IMG/VR virus record: IMGVR_UViG_3300027522_000008
Location: 1-43,115 of that record
Length of the DNA: 43,115 bases
DNA from: a virus
Direction: 5' to 3' (one strand)
The position numbers were made by a program, and so were the translations under genes. This document shows, piece by piece, positions 17,049 through 24,431 of this stretch. Under the pieces are notes generated by a model. The model was not told the origin of the DNA. It was given only the letters and a program-made list of their open reading frames with translations, and did no database searches. Positions within the stretch are counted from its first letter, which is position 1, and every line of letters starts with the position of its first letter.

Positions 17049-18533
17049 TTATCTTAATTCAAATTGATCCAAATCGAAAGCACTTTTGTACTTTTCAAAA
17101 ATGGTAGGTTCAGCAGCTTCCATGACATTGGGAATATCAGCCTCTTGAGGCTCAGAGTTCTCAATAGCCTCTTCGACTACATCTTTAGCAGAAGCTTCAA
17201 CCGCCTCTTGCGACTCTTGAGCCGCGGCAGCTTCTTCTTCTGCTTTTTTCTGTTCCTCCATCGCCTCAACGATCTCGCGGCGCTTAGTTTTCATAAGCAC
17301 GTTAAGTTTGTCTTGGTATGAAGAAAAGTCTTCGTCACCCATGTCTTTAATGTCAGCGGCGATAAGCTCGCGCTCTTCATCCTCAAGGACAAACTCCTCA
17401 TCCATTAGAGACATGCGTTGTGTAAACTGCTCTTCCGATTCCTTGGCAGCCTTTTCGGCTTCCAATTTGTGGAGGACAGTTTGTACTCTATCGAGGGACT
17501 CACGTACTTCGGCGTGTTCCTTTTCCAAGGCTTCGTGCTTTTCATTGGCTTGTGTTAGCTCAGAGTCGAATCTCTTCTTTTCTGTGCTAAATTGTTCCGA
17601 AGCCGATTTAAGCTGCTCTTGAATAAAGTCACTTACGGCAGAAGCTTCAAGTACCTTGACGCTTTCTTCGGTAATATCTTCAAGTTTTGTAATTTTCATA
17701 GCTTTACTCGTATTGTTTTTTACATTATTATTTGGGGTTTGTGAAATACTTTCTTCACTAGTTTTAACTATTTTTTCTGTTTTTGGTGATTTGGTCTTAT
17801 GAGTGCAAACCCCTTCGACTTCTGCCGCTGGAGCTTCCGTTAGACCAATGCCTAGCGGGATGACGTCATTGAACACCTGTCGATAGACCTTTCGGCCATC
17901 TTCCAGAGCCCCAGAGCCGCCAAGACCCTGTAAATTCTCACTTAATTCCTCAATTATCTCAGGGTTCTCGATGATTTGGGCGTCTTCAAGGTTTTTATTA
18001 TTTCCTATTAGAACTGCAAGCTTGTATTCAGAGAATCCCAGTTCCCAGCTAGCAGAAATCTTATTGTAATTTTCATCTTCAGGATCGCTTGAATTTTCAA
18101 TTAATTCTGCAAGATCCGTATTTACCACTTTCCAGATAACTCCACCCAAGGTGACATTAAATGGTCTTTTTATATCTTTTACCTGATCCTCTGTTAGGGG
18201 CTTGTCAGTTCCAAATTCACTAAATCCAGCTGTCAAAATCGTTCCGATTACACGACTACGATTATGTTCAATATTAATTGGTTTATTAATAAAGTTTTTA
18301 TAAATTTCTAATGCTGTCCCTGTATTAATTACATCCCCATTTTTATTAACACGATTAGCCACGAAAGCATTGAAGGCCACAGGCAGTAAATCTACGTTAG
18401 ATGCAGTATCAATCTCAGGGATAAAATCTCCGATATCCACCAAGCTAGCCATAGCTAGGTACTTGTCTTTCTCCTCCGAAACTAAAGGTTTGACTATCGA
18501 ACTAAAACTTGTTTTATATTTAAATTCCTTCAT
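17049..18533 (-). CDS. Prohead protease-scaffold fusion
   Basis: 494 residues. Residues 1-235 look like a phage prohead serine protease: INIEHNRSRVIGTI around H90 and NKISASWELGFSEY around S160/S162 fit the conserved His and Ser blocks. A Ser/Thr/Lys/Asn linker spans 245-278. Residues 279-494 form a long charged coiled coil (Glu/Lys/Ala-rich), typical of scaffolding. An in-frame ATG at residue 279 (position 17699) starts exactly at the scaffold, so a separate shorter scaffold product may be made, as with lambda C and Nu3; its ribosome site is weak. It is two genes upstream of the capsid. Catalytic residues are assigned by eye. Confidence 0.78.
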   Translation of the reverse strand: MKEFKYKTSFSSIVKPLVSEEKDKYLAMASLVDIGDFIPEIDTASNVDLLPVAFNAFVANRVNKNGDVINTGTALEIYKNFINKPINIEHNRSRVIGTILTAGFSEFGTDKPLTEDQVKDIKRPFNVTLGGVIWKVVNTDLAELIENSSDPEDENYNKISASWELGFSEYKLAVLIGNNKNLEDAQIIENPEIIEELSENLQGLGGSGALEDGRKVYRQVFNDVIPLGIGLTEAPAAEVEGVCTHKTKSPKTEKIVKTSEESISQTPNNNVKNNTSKAMKITKLEDITEESVKVLEASAVSDFIQEQLKSASEQFSTEKKRFDSELTQANEKHEALEKEHAEVRESLDRVQTVLHKLEAEKAAKESEEQFTQRMSLMDEEFVLEDEERELIAADIKDMGDEDFSSYQDKLNVLMKTKRREIVEAMEEQKKAEEEAAAAQESQEAVEASAKDVVEEAIENSEPQEADIPNVMEAAEPTIFEKYKSAFDLDQFELR

Positions 18534-18548
18534 AAAAAATTCCTTTCA

Positions 18549-18821
18549 CTAAGCAGAGTATGGGGATTTAGCTTCGTAATAAACGATGGACATCGCGGCG
18601 TGACCGGGCGTGAAGCTAGAACACATAATCGGTGGGTTTAAGGTAATAGAGCCGACAGGAGCTTCCAAGACTGCCAGATCACCATCGTCCGCAAAAGTTA
18701 AAGTGCTTGCGGCGGAATGAGAATTGGTTACGGCGGTAACTAGAATCTTATAATCGGTGGCAGCCGAGACTTTAGCAACTCCATTATTTGATATTTTATT
18801 GGCGAAATATTGTGCGGGCAT
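18549..18821 (-). CDS. Small hypothetical beta-rich protein
   Basis: 90 residues, no charge clusters, Ala/Ser/Thr-rich with alternating hydrophobic residues that suggest a beta structure. No family recognised. It lies between the Cys-rich mini-protein and the protease-scaffold gene in the head-gene operon, with AAGGAAAAT before its ATG, so a small head or decoration protein is plausible by location only. Confidence 0.62.
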   Translation of the reverse strand: MPAQYFANKISNNGVAKVSAATDYKILVTAVTNSHSAASTLTFADDGDLAVLEAPVGSITLNPPIMCSSFTPGHAAMSIVYYEAKSPYSA

Positions 18822-18837
18822 ATTTTATTTTCCTTTT

Positions 18838-18951
18838 TTATTTACTCTCTTCTTGGTGACAGGCGCATTCGCAACCGACATCTGTGCCATCACAGCATTC
18901 ACATACTTGGTTGTTACAATTACATTCTTTATTTTCACATCCACATTCCAT
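18838..18951 (-). CDS. 37-residue cysteine-rich mini-protein (metal-binding candidate)
   Basis: A short frame from ATG 18951 to TAA 18838 encodes 37 residues, ten of them Cys. It opens MECGCENKECNCNNQVCECC and closes with CECACHQEESK. Cys sit at positions 3, 5, 10, 12, 17, 19, 20, 27, 29 and 31, mostly as CxC pairs, with one His at 32. This density recalls metallothionein-like metal-cluster proteins, though no known family is identified. It fits exactly between the stop at 18963 and the start at 18821 (11-nt and 16-nt gaps), on the same strand, so it looks like a real operon member. The upstream AAAGAA is a weak ribosome site. Confidence 0.72.
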   Translation of the reverse strand: MECGCENKECNCNNQVCECCDGTDVGCECACHQEESK

Positions 18952-18962
18952 AATTATTCTTT

Positions 18963-19586
18963 CTACCAGACAAAGCCAAGGGGTTTGTAGTCTTCTAAAT
19001 ACAATTCATCTATGTTTTCAAAATCATAATTTAATCCGTGTTCTTTTATATCCTCGGAAGCTTGTTCAAAGTCTCCATCTCTAGGGGTTAATGCGCCAGT
19101 TAAATCAAACTCCTCTTCTTTAGTTGGCAACTCTTTGGAAAGAACAATATCCATTTGAAAAGTTGGTGATTTTGCTTTGGGGGTAAGCGAAGCTTTCTCT
19201 GCATTAATTTTTGATTTGTTACTTTTTATTTCCAAAAACATATTCACTCGAGCCAACGCCCATTGTCCCCTCGTTTTACCTAGGGACTCAGAAGGTGAAA
19301 AAGCGTTTGCGCCTCCTCGGTAAACCGTTTTTAATTGGGACAAGGTGACTTTGTTAGAAGGGTATTTTTTATTGTGCCCTTTGAGTTTGCCCTTTAAGAG
19401 AAAAACAACCTTTGAAGAAAAAGCGATAGCTAGGTTGGTTTCACGAGTGGTCTCTGAAGGCTCAACCTCGGGAGAGACAGAGACAAAAGTAGCCGACGCA
19501 TTCTTATCGGCTGTAGACTTTTTTTCAGGTGCTCCAAAGTCTTCAAAGCCGAAATTCTGATTATTTAAGTTTATATCTTTAGCCAT
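18963..19586 (-). CDS. Hypothetical protein, likely virion-associated
   Basis: 207 residues, no recognised family. N-terminal 60 residues are Asn/Ser/Thr-rich and look disordered, a middle Lys-rich domain follows (KGKLKGHNKKYPSNKVTLSQ), and the C-terminus is acidic. It opens the head-gene operon after the lipoprotein terminator; its leader contains GTGTATTTAGTA, a variant of the late motif, about 20-30 nt upstream. Role unknown. Confidence 0.65.
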   Translation of the reverse strand: MAKDINLNNQNFGFEDFGAPEKKSTADKNASATFVSVSPEVEPSETTRETNLAIAFSSKVVFLLKGKLKGHNKKYPSNKVTLSQLKTVYRGGANAFSPSESLGKTRGQWALARVNMFLEIKSNKSKINAEKASLTPKAKSPTFQMDIVLSKELPTKEEEFDLTGALTPRDGDFEQASEDIKEHGLNYDFENIDELYLEDYKPLGFVW

Positions 19587-19602
19587 TATGGATGCGCCGC
19601 CT

Positions 19603-19614
19603 TTTCAGTACTAA
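19603..19614 (-). promoter_or_regulatory. Late-motif variant GTGTATTTAGTA
   Basis: Just downstream of the terminator at 19651-19678 and 17 nt before the ATG at 19586, the minus strand reads TTGTGTATTTAGTAC. It matches the late motif in the GTGTA core and the following TA-rich run, as does the 35742 copy (AGTGTATATTATA). Confidence 0.4.
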
Positions 19615-19650
19615 ATACACAAAAAGGAAAGGGTTTAGAAAAAAAGAAAC

Positions 19651-19678
19651 AAAAAAGCTCACATTTTTAATGTGAGCT
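19651..19678 (-). terminator. Intrinsic terminator after lysis region
   Basis: The minus-strand stem AGCTCACAT / ATGTGAGCT with a short A/T loop is followed by six T. It sits 33 nt after the stop of the small lipoprotein gene. Confidence 0.88.
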
Positions 19679-19710
19679 GTGATCTTAGTAATTTAGATGT
19701 ATATATCTAA

Positions 19711-19926
19711 TTATTCTTTATCAACCTTTAGAGTAGGCAGTGGGACATTAATATCCACGAGCGGTACGGTGACCGTAAGGGCCTCCTTGCTAACCGTAGC
19801 CCCTAAAACGGACTTATGGTTAGCTGCTCCTCCGACTGTTACTGAGGGTAGTTTCTGTGAAATAGCACAACCCATTGTAAAAGTGGTCATAAGTGCTCCG
19901 ACTGCAATCAACTTAATAGTTTTCAT
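19711..19926 (-). CDS. Small lipoprotein
   Basis: 71 residues: a basic start (MKTIK), a hydrophobic core, then a lipobox-like TMGC at Cys20, which predicts a lipid-anchored periplasmic protein of about 50 residues. The mature part is Val/Thr/Pro-rich and beta-like. It is the last gene of the lysis-type unit before a terminator and may be an outer-membrane spanin or moron lipoprotein; no homologue recognised. The ATG lies after 70 nt without an obvious ribosome site. Confidence 0.62.
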   Translation of the reverse strand: MKTIKLIAVGALMTTFTMGCAISQKLPSVTVGGAANHKSVLGATVSKEALTVTVPLVDINVPLPTLKVDKE

Positions 19927-19997
19927 AGTTTAAAAAGAGCCATACTGTGACTCAGAACAAGAGTATAGGACAAATCTGAAAATAAGTCAAATCTTTT

Positions 19998-20501
19998 TTA
20001 GTTAGGTTTTATTAAAAAAATAATCTTCACTAAGGTTGAATCTCCCCAATAAGTAAGAATGTCAGAATCAACAGGGAAACACACCCAGTGGTAATAAATC
20101 GTATTTTTCTTTTTTATCAAAATAATAGATATATCGGTCTCTTTAAGTTGCTTAAAATTTTTAATCTTTTTAATTTGAAAGCCCCGAGACTCAAAATACC
20201 TAATAATTTCACTAGGCATTGTTATTTCCCTAGCTTTATAGGTAAAAACAGAAAGAAGGCTCCTAGCCCAGTTTCCGTGGTCTAATATCTCCTTACTGAT
20301 GCTCGAACTAAAAACATTTCCCCCAAGGGCGTCGTGGGCTTTTCGGATAGCTATGGGGCCGCAACTATAAACATGAAGGGGGTCAAAACCGTTGGCCCTT
20401 TTTTCGCGCGCGAACTTACTCTCACTAAGGTTATATAGTGTGCCGCAGCCAACAGAAAAAAACAAAAGATTAAAAATAAGAATGTTAATTACATTCTTCA
20501 C
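19998..20501 (-). CDS. Putative lipoprotein cysteine peptidase (C39-like)
   Basis: 167 residues. A signal sequence ends in SVGC (Cys19), suggesting lipidation. The mature domain has YSCGPIAIRKAHDALGG (Cys47), a YYHWVCFPVDSD segment (His138, Asp145) and a later YWGDS, which fits the Cys-His-Asp layout of papain-like C39 peptidases (CGPxA motif, HWV motif). It could cleave peptides in the host envelope during lysis or block superinfection; both are inference. The start overlaps the preceding stop (ATGA). Identification is by motif, not by alignment. Confidence 0.55.
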   Translation of the reverse strand: MKNVINILIFNLLFFSVGCGTLYNLSESKFAREKRANGFDPLHVYSCGPIAIRKAHDALGGNVFSSSISKEILDHGNWARSLLSVFTYKAREITMPSEIIRYFESRGFQIKKIKNFKQLKETDISIILIKKKNTIYYHWVCFPVDSDILTYWGDSTLVKIIFLIKPN

Positions 20502-20800
20502 TTTGGCATGAGGTCAATATATGATTTTAAAAGCACATACTGGTAAAGATTCAAGGCAACGCTTATTCCCAATAAAAAAGAAAAAGTCATTGCCCACAAG
20601 TTTTCCTTGGAAAAGAATGCACTTAAAAAATCAAGCTTTTTCTTATCTAGGTTCTCAATGGGATTTACACATGAACTCATCGTCTTTTTTTTGTTTCCTT
20701 CCGTATCTTTTATTAACCACCAATCTCCGTTTTTATCTTTATAAGCCCACTCTTTTTCTGAACTTATCCACCATTTTGTATTTTTATCTATGATTTTCAC
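20498..20800 (-). CDS. Small membrane protein with C-terminal anchor
   Basis: 100 residues starting with GTG at 20800, immediately after the previous stop. The N-terminal 60 residues are polar with repeated Trp and Lys (NTKWWISSEKEWAYKDKNGDWW). A single hydrophobic segment lies at residues 69-90. It is coupled to the C39-like gene downstream. It may be part of the spanin/lysis set; no family recognised. Confidence 0.6.
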   Translation of the reverse strand: MKIIDKNTKWWISSEKEWAYKDKNGDWWLIKDTEGNKKKTMSSCVNPIENLDKKKLDFLSAFFSKENLWAMTFSFLLGISVALNLYQYVLLKSYIDLMPK

Positions 20801-21184
20801 TCACGCATCACTCCTTGATGGATTCGGGGTCTCGTATCCGTTAAGCTTATTAAGCTCATCTACCAGTTGTTGAATAATTGCTCTATATCTAAAAATAATT
20901 TCACTAGCTCTTTCTATTAGCTGTTTTTGAGAAGCGTTAACTATTTCTGTGTTATAGACTCGTCGCTCTAATCCCTCAGTTTGTTTTTTATGGTATTCTC
21001 CTTGTGCAGCCATAGCCGCATCAGTGCTTTCTACTAGTTCTACTATTTTTTCAGTATACTGAATATCCCGGAGATTGATAAAAATACCTGTACAAGTTAT
21101 AGATGTAACTAGAACTCCCGCAAAAAAGCTACTAAAAAACATTTTTTTTGCGCCATCTTTTATCTTAAGAAGAAAAGCTTTCAT
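20801..21184 (-). CDS. Putative inner-membrane spanin-like protein
   Basis: 127 residues: a short basic N-terminus, one membrane segment (about residues 15-36), then a coiled-coil periplasmic part rich in Glu, Gln and Arg. This is the architecture of Rz-type i-spanins. It lies beside a holin-like protein and small lipoproteins. The stop abuts the GTG of the next gene. A very good late motif (AGTGTAATTTAATATACAG) lies 14 nt upstream of the ATG with no ribosome site, so it probably opens a transcript after the terminator at 21214-21246. Confidence 0.6.
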   Translation of the reverse strand: MKAFLLKIKDGAKKMFFSSFFAGVLVTSITCTGIFINLRDIQYTEKIVELVESTDAAMAAQGEYHKKQTEGLERRVYNTEIVNASQKQLIERASEIIFRYRAIIQQLVDELNKLNGYETPNPSRSDA

Positions 21185-21189
21185 AGCTG

Positions 21190-21206
21190 TATATTAAATT
21201 ACACTT
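21190..21206 (-). promoter_or_regulatory. AGTGTAAT late-promoter-like motif before spanin-like gene
   Basis: The minus strand AGTGTAATTTAATATACAG matches the copies at 37936, 35815 and 35742 almost base for base and lies immediately downstream of a terminator. Motif-to-ATG distance is 14 nt. Confidence 0.65.
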
Positions 21207-21213
21207 ATTTTAA

Positions 21214-21246
21214 TAAAAAAAGAGGAGAAACCTTTCGGTTTCCCCC
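21214..21246 (-). terminator. Intrinsic terminator in lysis region
   Basis: The minus-strand stem GGAAACC / GGTTTCTCC with a GAAA loop is followed by seven T. It separates the o-spanin-like gene from the i-spanin-like gene. Confidence 0.82.
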
Positions 21247-21303
21247 CTTAGTGGGTGATATCGCACTAGTTACATATATAAAGTACCAACGCTTTGTGGG
21301 TAA

Positions 21304-21525
21304 TTAGTCTTCTTCTCTTGGTATACCTCCAGCATACCAACCTTCAGGTAGCTTCACTTTATTTTTAGAAAGAACCCATTCTCCGTTTTTTAGTACGTAA
21401 ACACGAGCCTCAGAATCAGGGCCAATTCTTACTAGGTCTGACTGTGTATCCACGAAAACAACCCTAGTTGAACCACACCCAGCTAAAAAGAGTAAACTAC
21501 TCAGAAGTATTATCATCTTCTTCAT
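21304..21525 (-). CDS. Small lipoprotein (o-spanin-like)
   Basis: 73 residues with a classic lipobox LAGC (Cys17) after a hydrophobic signal (MKKMIILLSSLLF). The mature part, VRIGPDSEARVYVLKNGEWV then WVLSKNKVKLPEGWYAG, resembles short phage lipoproteins seen next to holins in several aquatic phages. An outer-membrane spanin role is inferred. The gene overlaps the preceding one by 29 nt in another frame, so both are probably real and coupled. Confidence 0.68.
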   Translation of the reverse strand: MKKMIILLSSLLFLAGCGSTRVVFVDTQSDLVRIGPDSEARVYVLKNGEWVLSKNKVKLPEGWYAGGIPREED

Positions 21526-21685
21526 TTTTCTTTACTTTCTTTACTTTCTTTTCTTGTTCTTCTATTCTTTTTCGCCATCTGTCCTTTAGGGACTTGGGCA
21601 TAGAATCTCCGTCACTTGCCTTTGTATCTTCTTTAACAAGTGCGGTTAACCAATCTAGCAGAGCCTTAATAAAGGCAACCCACAT
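21497..21685 (-). CDS. Small lysis-cassette protein with amphipathic N-terminus
   Basis: 62 residues. The first 18 are hydrophobic and amphipathic (MWVAFIKALLDWLTALVKED), followed by a highly charged Lys/Glu tail. It directly follows the holin-like gene and overlaps the lipoprotein gene. It may be a peripheral membrane partner of the holin or spanin system; no homologue recognised. Confidence 0.6.
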   Translation of the reverse strand: MWVAFIKALLDWLTALVKEDTKASDGDSMPKSLKDRWRKRIEEQEKKVKKVKKNEEDDNTSE

Positions 21686-21688
21686 AAA

Positions 21689-21907
21689 TTAGCTACCTTT
21701 CTTGGCAAGACCTCTTGAGATAGTATAACCCAGAGCGGCAGCAGCAGAGCAGACAAATCCAAAGATTTTATCAGCATTCGATGCACCTTCTGGGTCTACG
21801 ACTCCCGCTCCCCATGCTAGAGAACACACAGTGACGGTAACCGTAACCCAAAACTCAGTCGTCTTCCAACCGGGTTTTACTTCATTTGTTTTTTTTGTAG
21901 TAGCCAT
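21689..21907 (-). CDS. Holin-like small membrane protein
   Basis: 72 residues: a polar, basic N-terminus, the conserved-looking KPGWKTTEFWVTVTVTVCSL opening of a first membrane segment, a short loop with Asp/Glu (VVDPEGASNADK), then a second membrane segment and a lysine end. Two-segment small proteins of this style in aquatic phages are annotated as holins. It leads the lysis-type cassette (holin-like, amphipathic protein, lipoprotein, spanin-like). No lysozyme or amidase is visible in the window. The start has an AAGGAAAT leader. Confidence 0.75.
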   Translation of the reverse strand: MATTKKTNEVKPGWKTTEFWVTVTVTVCSLAWGAGVVDPEGASNADKIFGFVCSAAAALGYTISRGLAKKGS

Positions 21908-21925
21908 AGCTTTTTTATTTCCTTA

Positions 21926-23116
21926 TTATTCTAAATCGCCAAGTTTTTTCAATTCTTCTAATTTGGCATGAGGTTTTTGTATTCCCCCAATTGCCGTGTA
22001 GACTGTTAGATCGGGTTTGTCCCCGCTATAAATTCCACGATGGACAACGCTCCCCTTTGTTAGCATGCGGGAGAATTGATCAAAAGCCCTATCAAGATTC
22101 TGTTGTGGTAATGTCTCTAAAATTTGTTTTCCGCCAACGATAACTACACCAGCAGAGTTACCACTACTTAAATCAACACCACCAGAAAGCATGTTGTTTT
22201 TTAAATTATCTCTAACCACTTTGCTAATACTGGAGGGACCATCCCAGTCGCTAACGCCAGCGGCACCAAAAACAATTAACCCAGTATCTAACACCTGTTT
22301 ATAGTCATTGGAATCAAAAGCAGAATAGCTGCTATTTTTAGCTGCGGTATGATTAAATAGGTGAAATAATCCCGCAATACTCATGTTAGCGGTTTCCCAG
22401 AAAGTCCCCACTGGTAACCCCGGATAAAGAGTATTGATTTTTTCGTTGTCTAGTATTATTAGAGGAGATACTATTCCGCGCTCAACCAGATCCCAAACCT
22501 TAACCAAGGTGGCATAAGCATTTGCATTAACCTTTTTTCCTTCGGAATGTTTTGGTAATGCAAGCACAACGCCTACTTTATCAGTGGGAGCCTTAATGGT
22601 CCGTTGCATTTCTTGGGCGGTCTCAACCAATGGACAAACAGTTCCTGCACCCGAGCCACCGCCAGCCCCAGCACAAACAAAAATTCTATCTACTGACTCC
22701 CCAAAAGAATCATACATGAAATCGAGAACATCTTCTCTATGATCAGTATATAGTCTTTCAGCAATATCGGGGTTTTTTCCAGCCCCTCCATTACCAATAC
22801 AGAGTTTATTATCAAGATTAATTGTATTTAAATCCTGCTGAGCTGTGTTAAGAACGGCAATTTTTCTATAGCCTAATTTATGAAAAGATTCTGCAATTCT
22901 AGAGCCTCCCTGCCCCGCACCGATAAAAGCAAAGTTAAAAGCGACATTGCAATTATCCTTATTTTTATCTTCCTTTTCCGCCACCACTTTAGGCATCGGG
23001 ATAGGAATTTCAGGCATAGAAATATCGACACTAGAATCTGTATTCATATAAGAATCTAGATCATCAACGGGGGGTTGATTATCTGGCGTGGGAGAATTTA
23101 GATTTTCAGTATTCAT
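21926..23116 (-). CDS. FtsZ/tubulin-like GTPase
   Basis: 396 residues. The first 55 are Pro/Asp-rich and probably disordered. The GTPase fold follows: FIGAGQGGSRIAESF near residue 64 (first loop), NGGAGKNPDIAERL near 109, and the tubulin signature AGGGSGAGT at 151-159 (FtsZ GGGTGTG loop). The T7 loop aligns as SAFDSNDYKQVL (residues 265-276) with FtsZ INVDFADVRTVM, so both Asp are present (268 and 271) but the first Asn is Ala266. Phage tubulins such as PhuZ and TubZ form filaments that position DNA or capsids; that role is inferred here. It lies between a small acidic gene and the holin, in the same operon. Confidence 0.85.
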   Translation of the reverse strand: MNTENLNSPTPDNQPPVDDLDSYMNTDSSVDISMPEIPIPMPKVVAEKEDKNKDNCNVAFNFAFIGAGQGGSRIAESFHKLGYRKIAVLNTAQQDLNTINLDNKLCIGNGGAGKNPDIAERLYTDHREDVLDFMYDSFGESVDRIFVCAGAGGGSGAGTVCPLVETAQEMQRTIKAPTDKVGVVLALPKHSEGKKVNANAYATLVKVWDLVERGIVSPLIILDNEKINTLYPGLPVGTFWETANMSIAGLFHLFNHTAAKNSSYSAFDSNDYKQVLDTGLIVFGAAGVSDWDGPSSISKVVRDNLKNNMLSGGVDLSSGNSAGVVIVGGKQILETLPQQNLDRAFDQFSRMLTKGSVVHRGIYSGDKPDLTVYTAIGGIQKPHAKLEELKKLGDLE

Positions 23117-23129
23117 TAGTGATTACTAA

Positions 23130-23327
23130 TTACACGGGCTTTTCTTCTTGAGTCTCCTCTTTTTCAGACTCCGCCTTATTTAAGGCTTCTAAGACCGTTT
23201 GAACTGACTGCTCCAGAACAAGATGTTCTTTGTGACTTAACTTCATTTCTCGTGCAATTCCAACCAGATTGTTGAAAGCCGTGTCGATAGTCATTTCGTT
23301 TTGATTTGTGGGATTTTCTTCACTCAT
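23130..23327 (-). CDS. Small acidic protein
   Basis: 65 residues, Glu-rich, helical, C-terminus ESEKEETQEEKPV. Not recognised. It ends 13 nt before the FtsZ-like gene and could be a small partner or regulator of it (inference). The stop codon region GTG TAA coincides with a GTGTAA match, probably by chance. Confidence 0.62.
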   Translation of the reverse strand: MSEENPTNQNEMTIDTAFNNLVGIAREMKLSHKEHLVLEQSVQTVLEALNKAESEKEETQEEKPV

Positions 23328-23368
23328 AATTAATAACCATTATAGTATCATCTAAATAAAAAATCAAA

Positions 23369-23890
23369 TTAATTAATAATGTCTTTTAAAACTAAATGGC
23401 TAGAAACCATAAGGACTAGCCATGTTTGACGGTTATTTACTTTATTAACCCTATGTATTGTTTTGGGAGAAAATTCAATAGCGTGGTACCGAGGTACATA
23501 TGCCATAAAGTCTTCAAACTCAATAGCTCCATCACTTTCTAAAGCTATTGAAAAAAACTTCCCTATAATAGCCTTAGATTGTTGCCACATAAAATAGTCC
23601 ATCCAATCTAAAAAATCTCCGCGCTGAAATCTAAGAATGTAATTAACAAGGAGGTGCGGAGTTAAATTCAGGTCATCTGTGAGAGTGTGTAATTCTTTTT
23701 TAAGTAGACTATTTTTAAAAACTGAACGAGTATTTATGTATTCGTATTCTGAAAGATTTTCCCTCTCCATAGAGTTCCCGGTCCGTCTACCAAAGCCAGA
23801 AGCTCTCTTAAATTTTTGTCCCTTTATATAAGATGAAAAATTATCTATTTCTTCTTTATGAGACGATAGATTATGGGTTTTAAATTGCAT
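23369..23890 (-). CDS. Degenerate 2OG-oxygenase-like protein
   Basis: 173 residues. The end (TIHRVNKVNNRQTWLVLMV, H146 and R154) matches the second-His and 2-oxoglutarate-binding Arg pattern of prolyl-hydroxylase-like proteins. The first-strand segment RFQRGDFLDWMDYF resembles RYEVGDFIPPHKD of the neighbouring gene but lacks the iron-binding His (Trp or Met there). It may be a catalytically dead or altered partner of the next gene, which it overlaps by 11 nt. The family call is moderate and by eye. Confidence 0.5.
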   Translation of the reverse strand: MQFKTHNLSSHKEEIDNFSSYIKGQKFKRASGFGRRTGNSMERENLSEYEYINTRSVFKNSLLKKELHTLTDDLNLTPHLLVNYILRFQRGDFLDWMDYFMWQQSKAIIGKFFSIALESDGAIEFEDFMAYVPRYHAIEFSPKTIHRVNKVNNRQTWLVLMVSSHLVLKDIIN

Positions 23891-24431
23891 ATAAAAAAGT
23901 AGCGCTATACCTCTTTGACTTTACAGGAGGAACCCAGTGAACTAAGTGAACACCGTCGAACCTGTAACCGTTGCCTTTTATATCGGGAAATGATTTGGTT
24001 TTTCCTTCCTTATCAGATTCTTCTACGCTTGTGCCATTATAATAACACTCAGGGTCACCAATTACAAGTTTATTTTCGCAATCATCTTGCAGGGGTACGA
24101 TAATAGTGTGAATGGATCTCTGCATATCTTTGTGGGGCGGAATAAAATCCCCAACTTCATATCTATTAAGCTGGACTTCTTTCACCGGAAGTCCATTGAA
24201 AGTAATGTCTAGGTGTTCCTTAAAAATATCACTAAAGCAATCTCTAGAAAATTGACAAGAAAAATACTCTCCTAAATCTTTTTTTAATCCATAGTTCGGA
24301 AAAAAAGTTTTTCGTGACTTAAAAATGTCAGGATTATCTTCTGCAAAAGATACTAAAAAATCACAAGAGAAAGAAGATAAAAAATCCTTTTCTATTTTTA
24401 TATCACTGAGTATTTCCCTTGTTAGGTCCAC
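23880..24431 (-). CDS. 2-oxoglutarate/Fe(II)-dependent oxygenase
   Basis: 183 residues starting at GTG 24431 (AAAGGACTC upstream). The iron and substrate motifs are visible: RYEVGDFIPPHKD (H100, D102) and VHWVPPVKSKRY (H165, R174), the HxD...H...R layout of prolyl-4-hydroxylase-type enzymes. Substrate unknown; phage versions are thought to modify proteins or nucleic acids (family knowledge). It overlaps the upstream gene by 29 nt and the downstream one by 11 nt. Confidence 0.8.
   Translation of the reverse strand: MDLTREILSDIKIEKDFLSSFSCDFLVSFAEDNPDIFKSRKTFFPNYGLKKDLGEYFSCQFSRDCFSDIFKEHLDITFNGLPVKEVQLNRYEVGDFIPPHKDMQRSIHTIIVPLQDDCENKLVIGDPECYYNGTSVEESDKEGKTKSFPDIKGNGYRFDGVHLVHWVPPVKSKRYSATFLYAI

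Noticed and set aside
23130-23135. GTGTAA before the FtsZ-like gene as a late promoter copy
   Set aside because: It coincides with the last Val codon and stop of the preceding gene, and the TA-rich tail of the motif is weak; probably chance.
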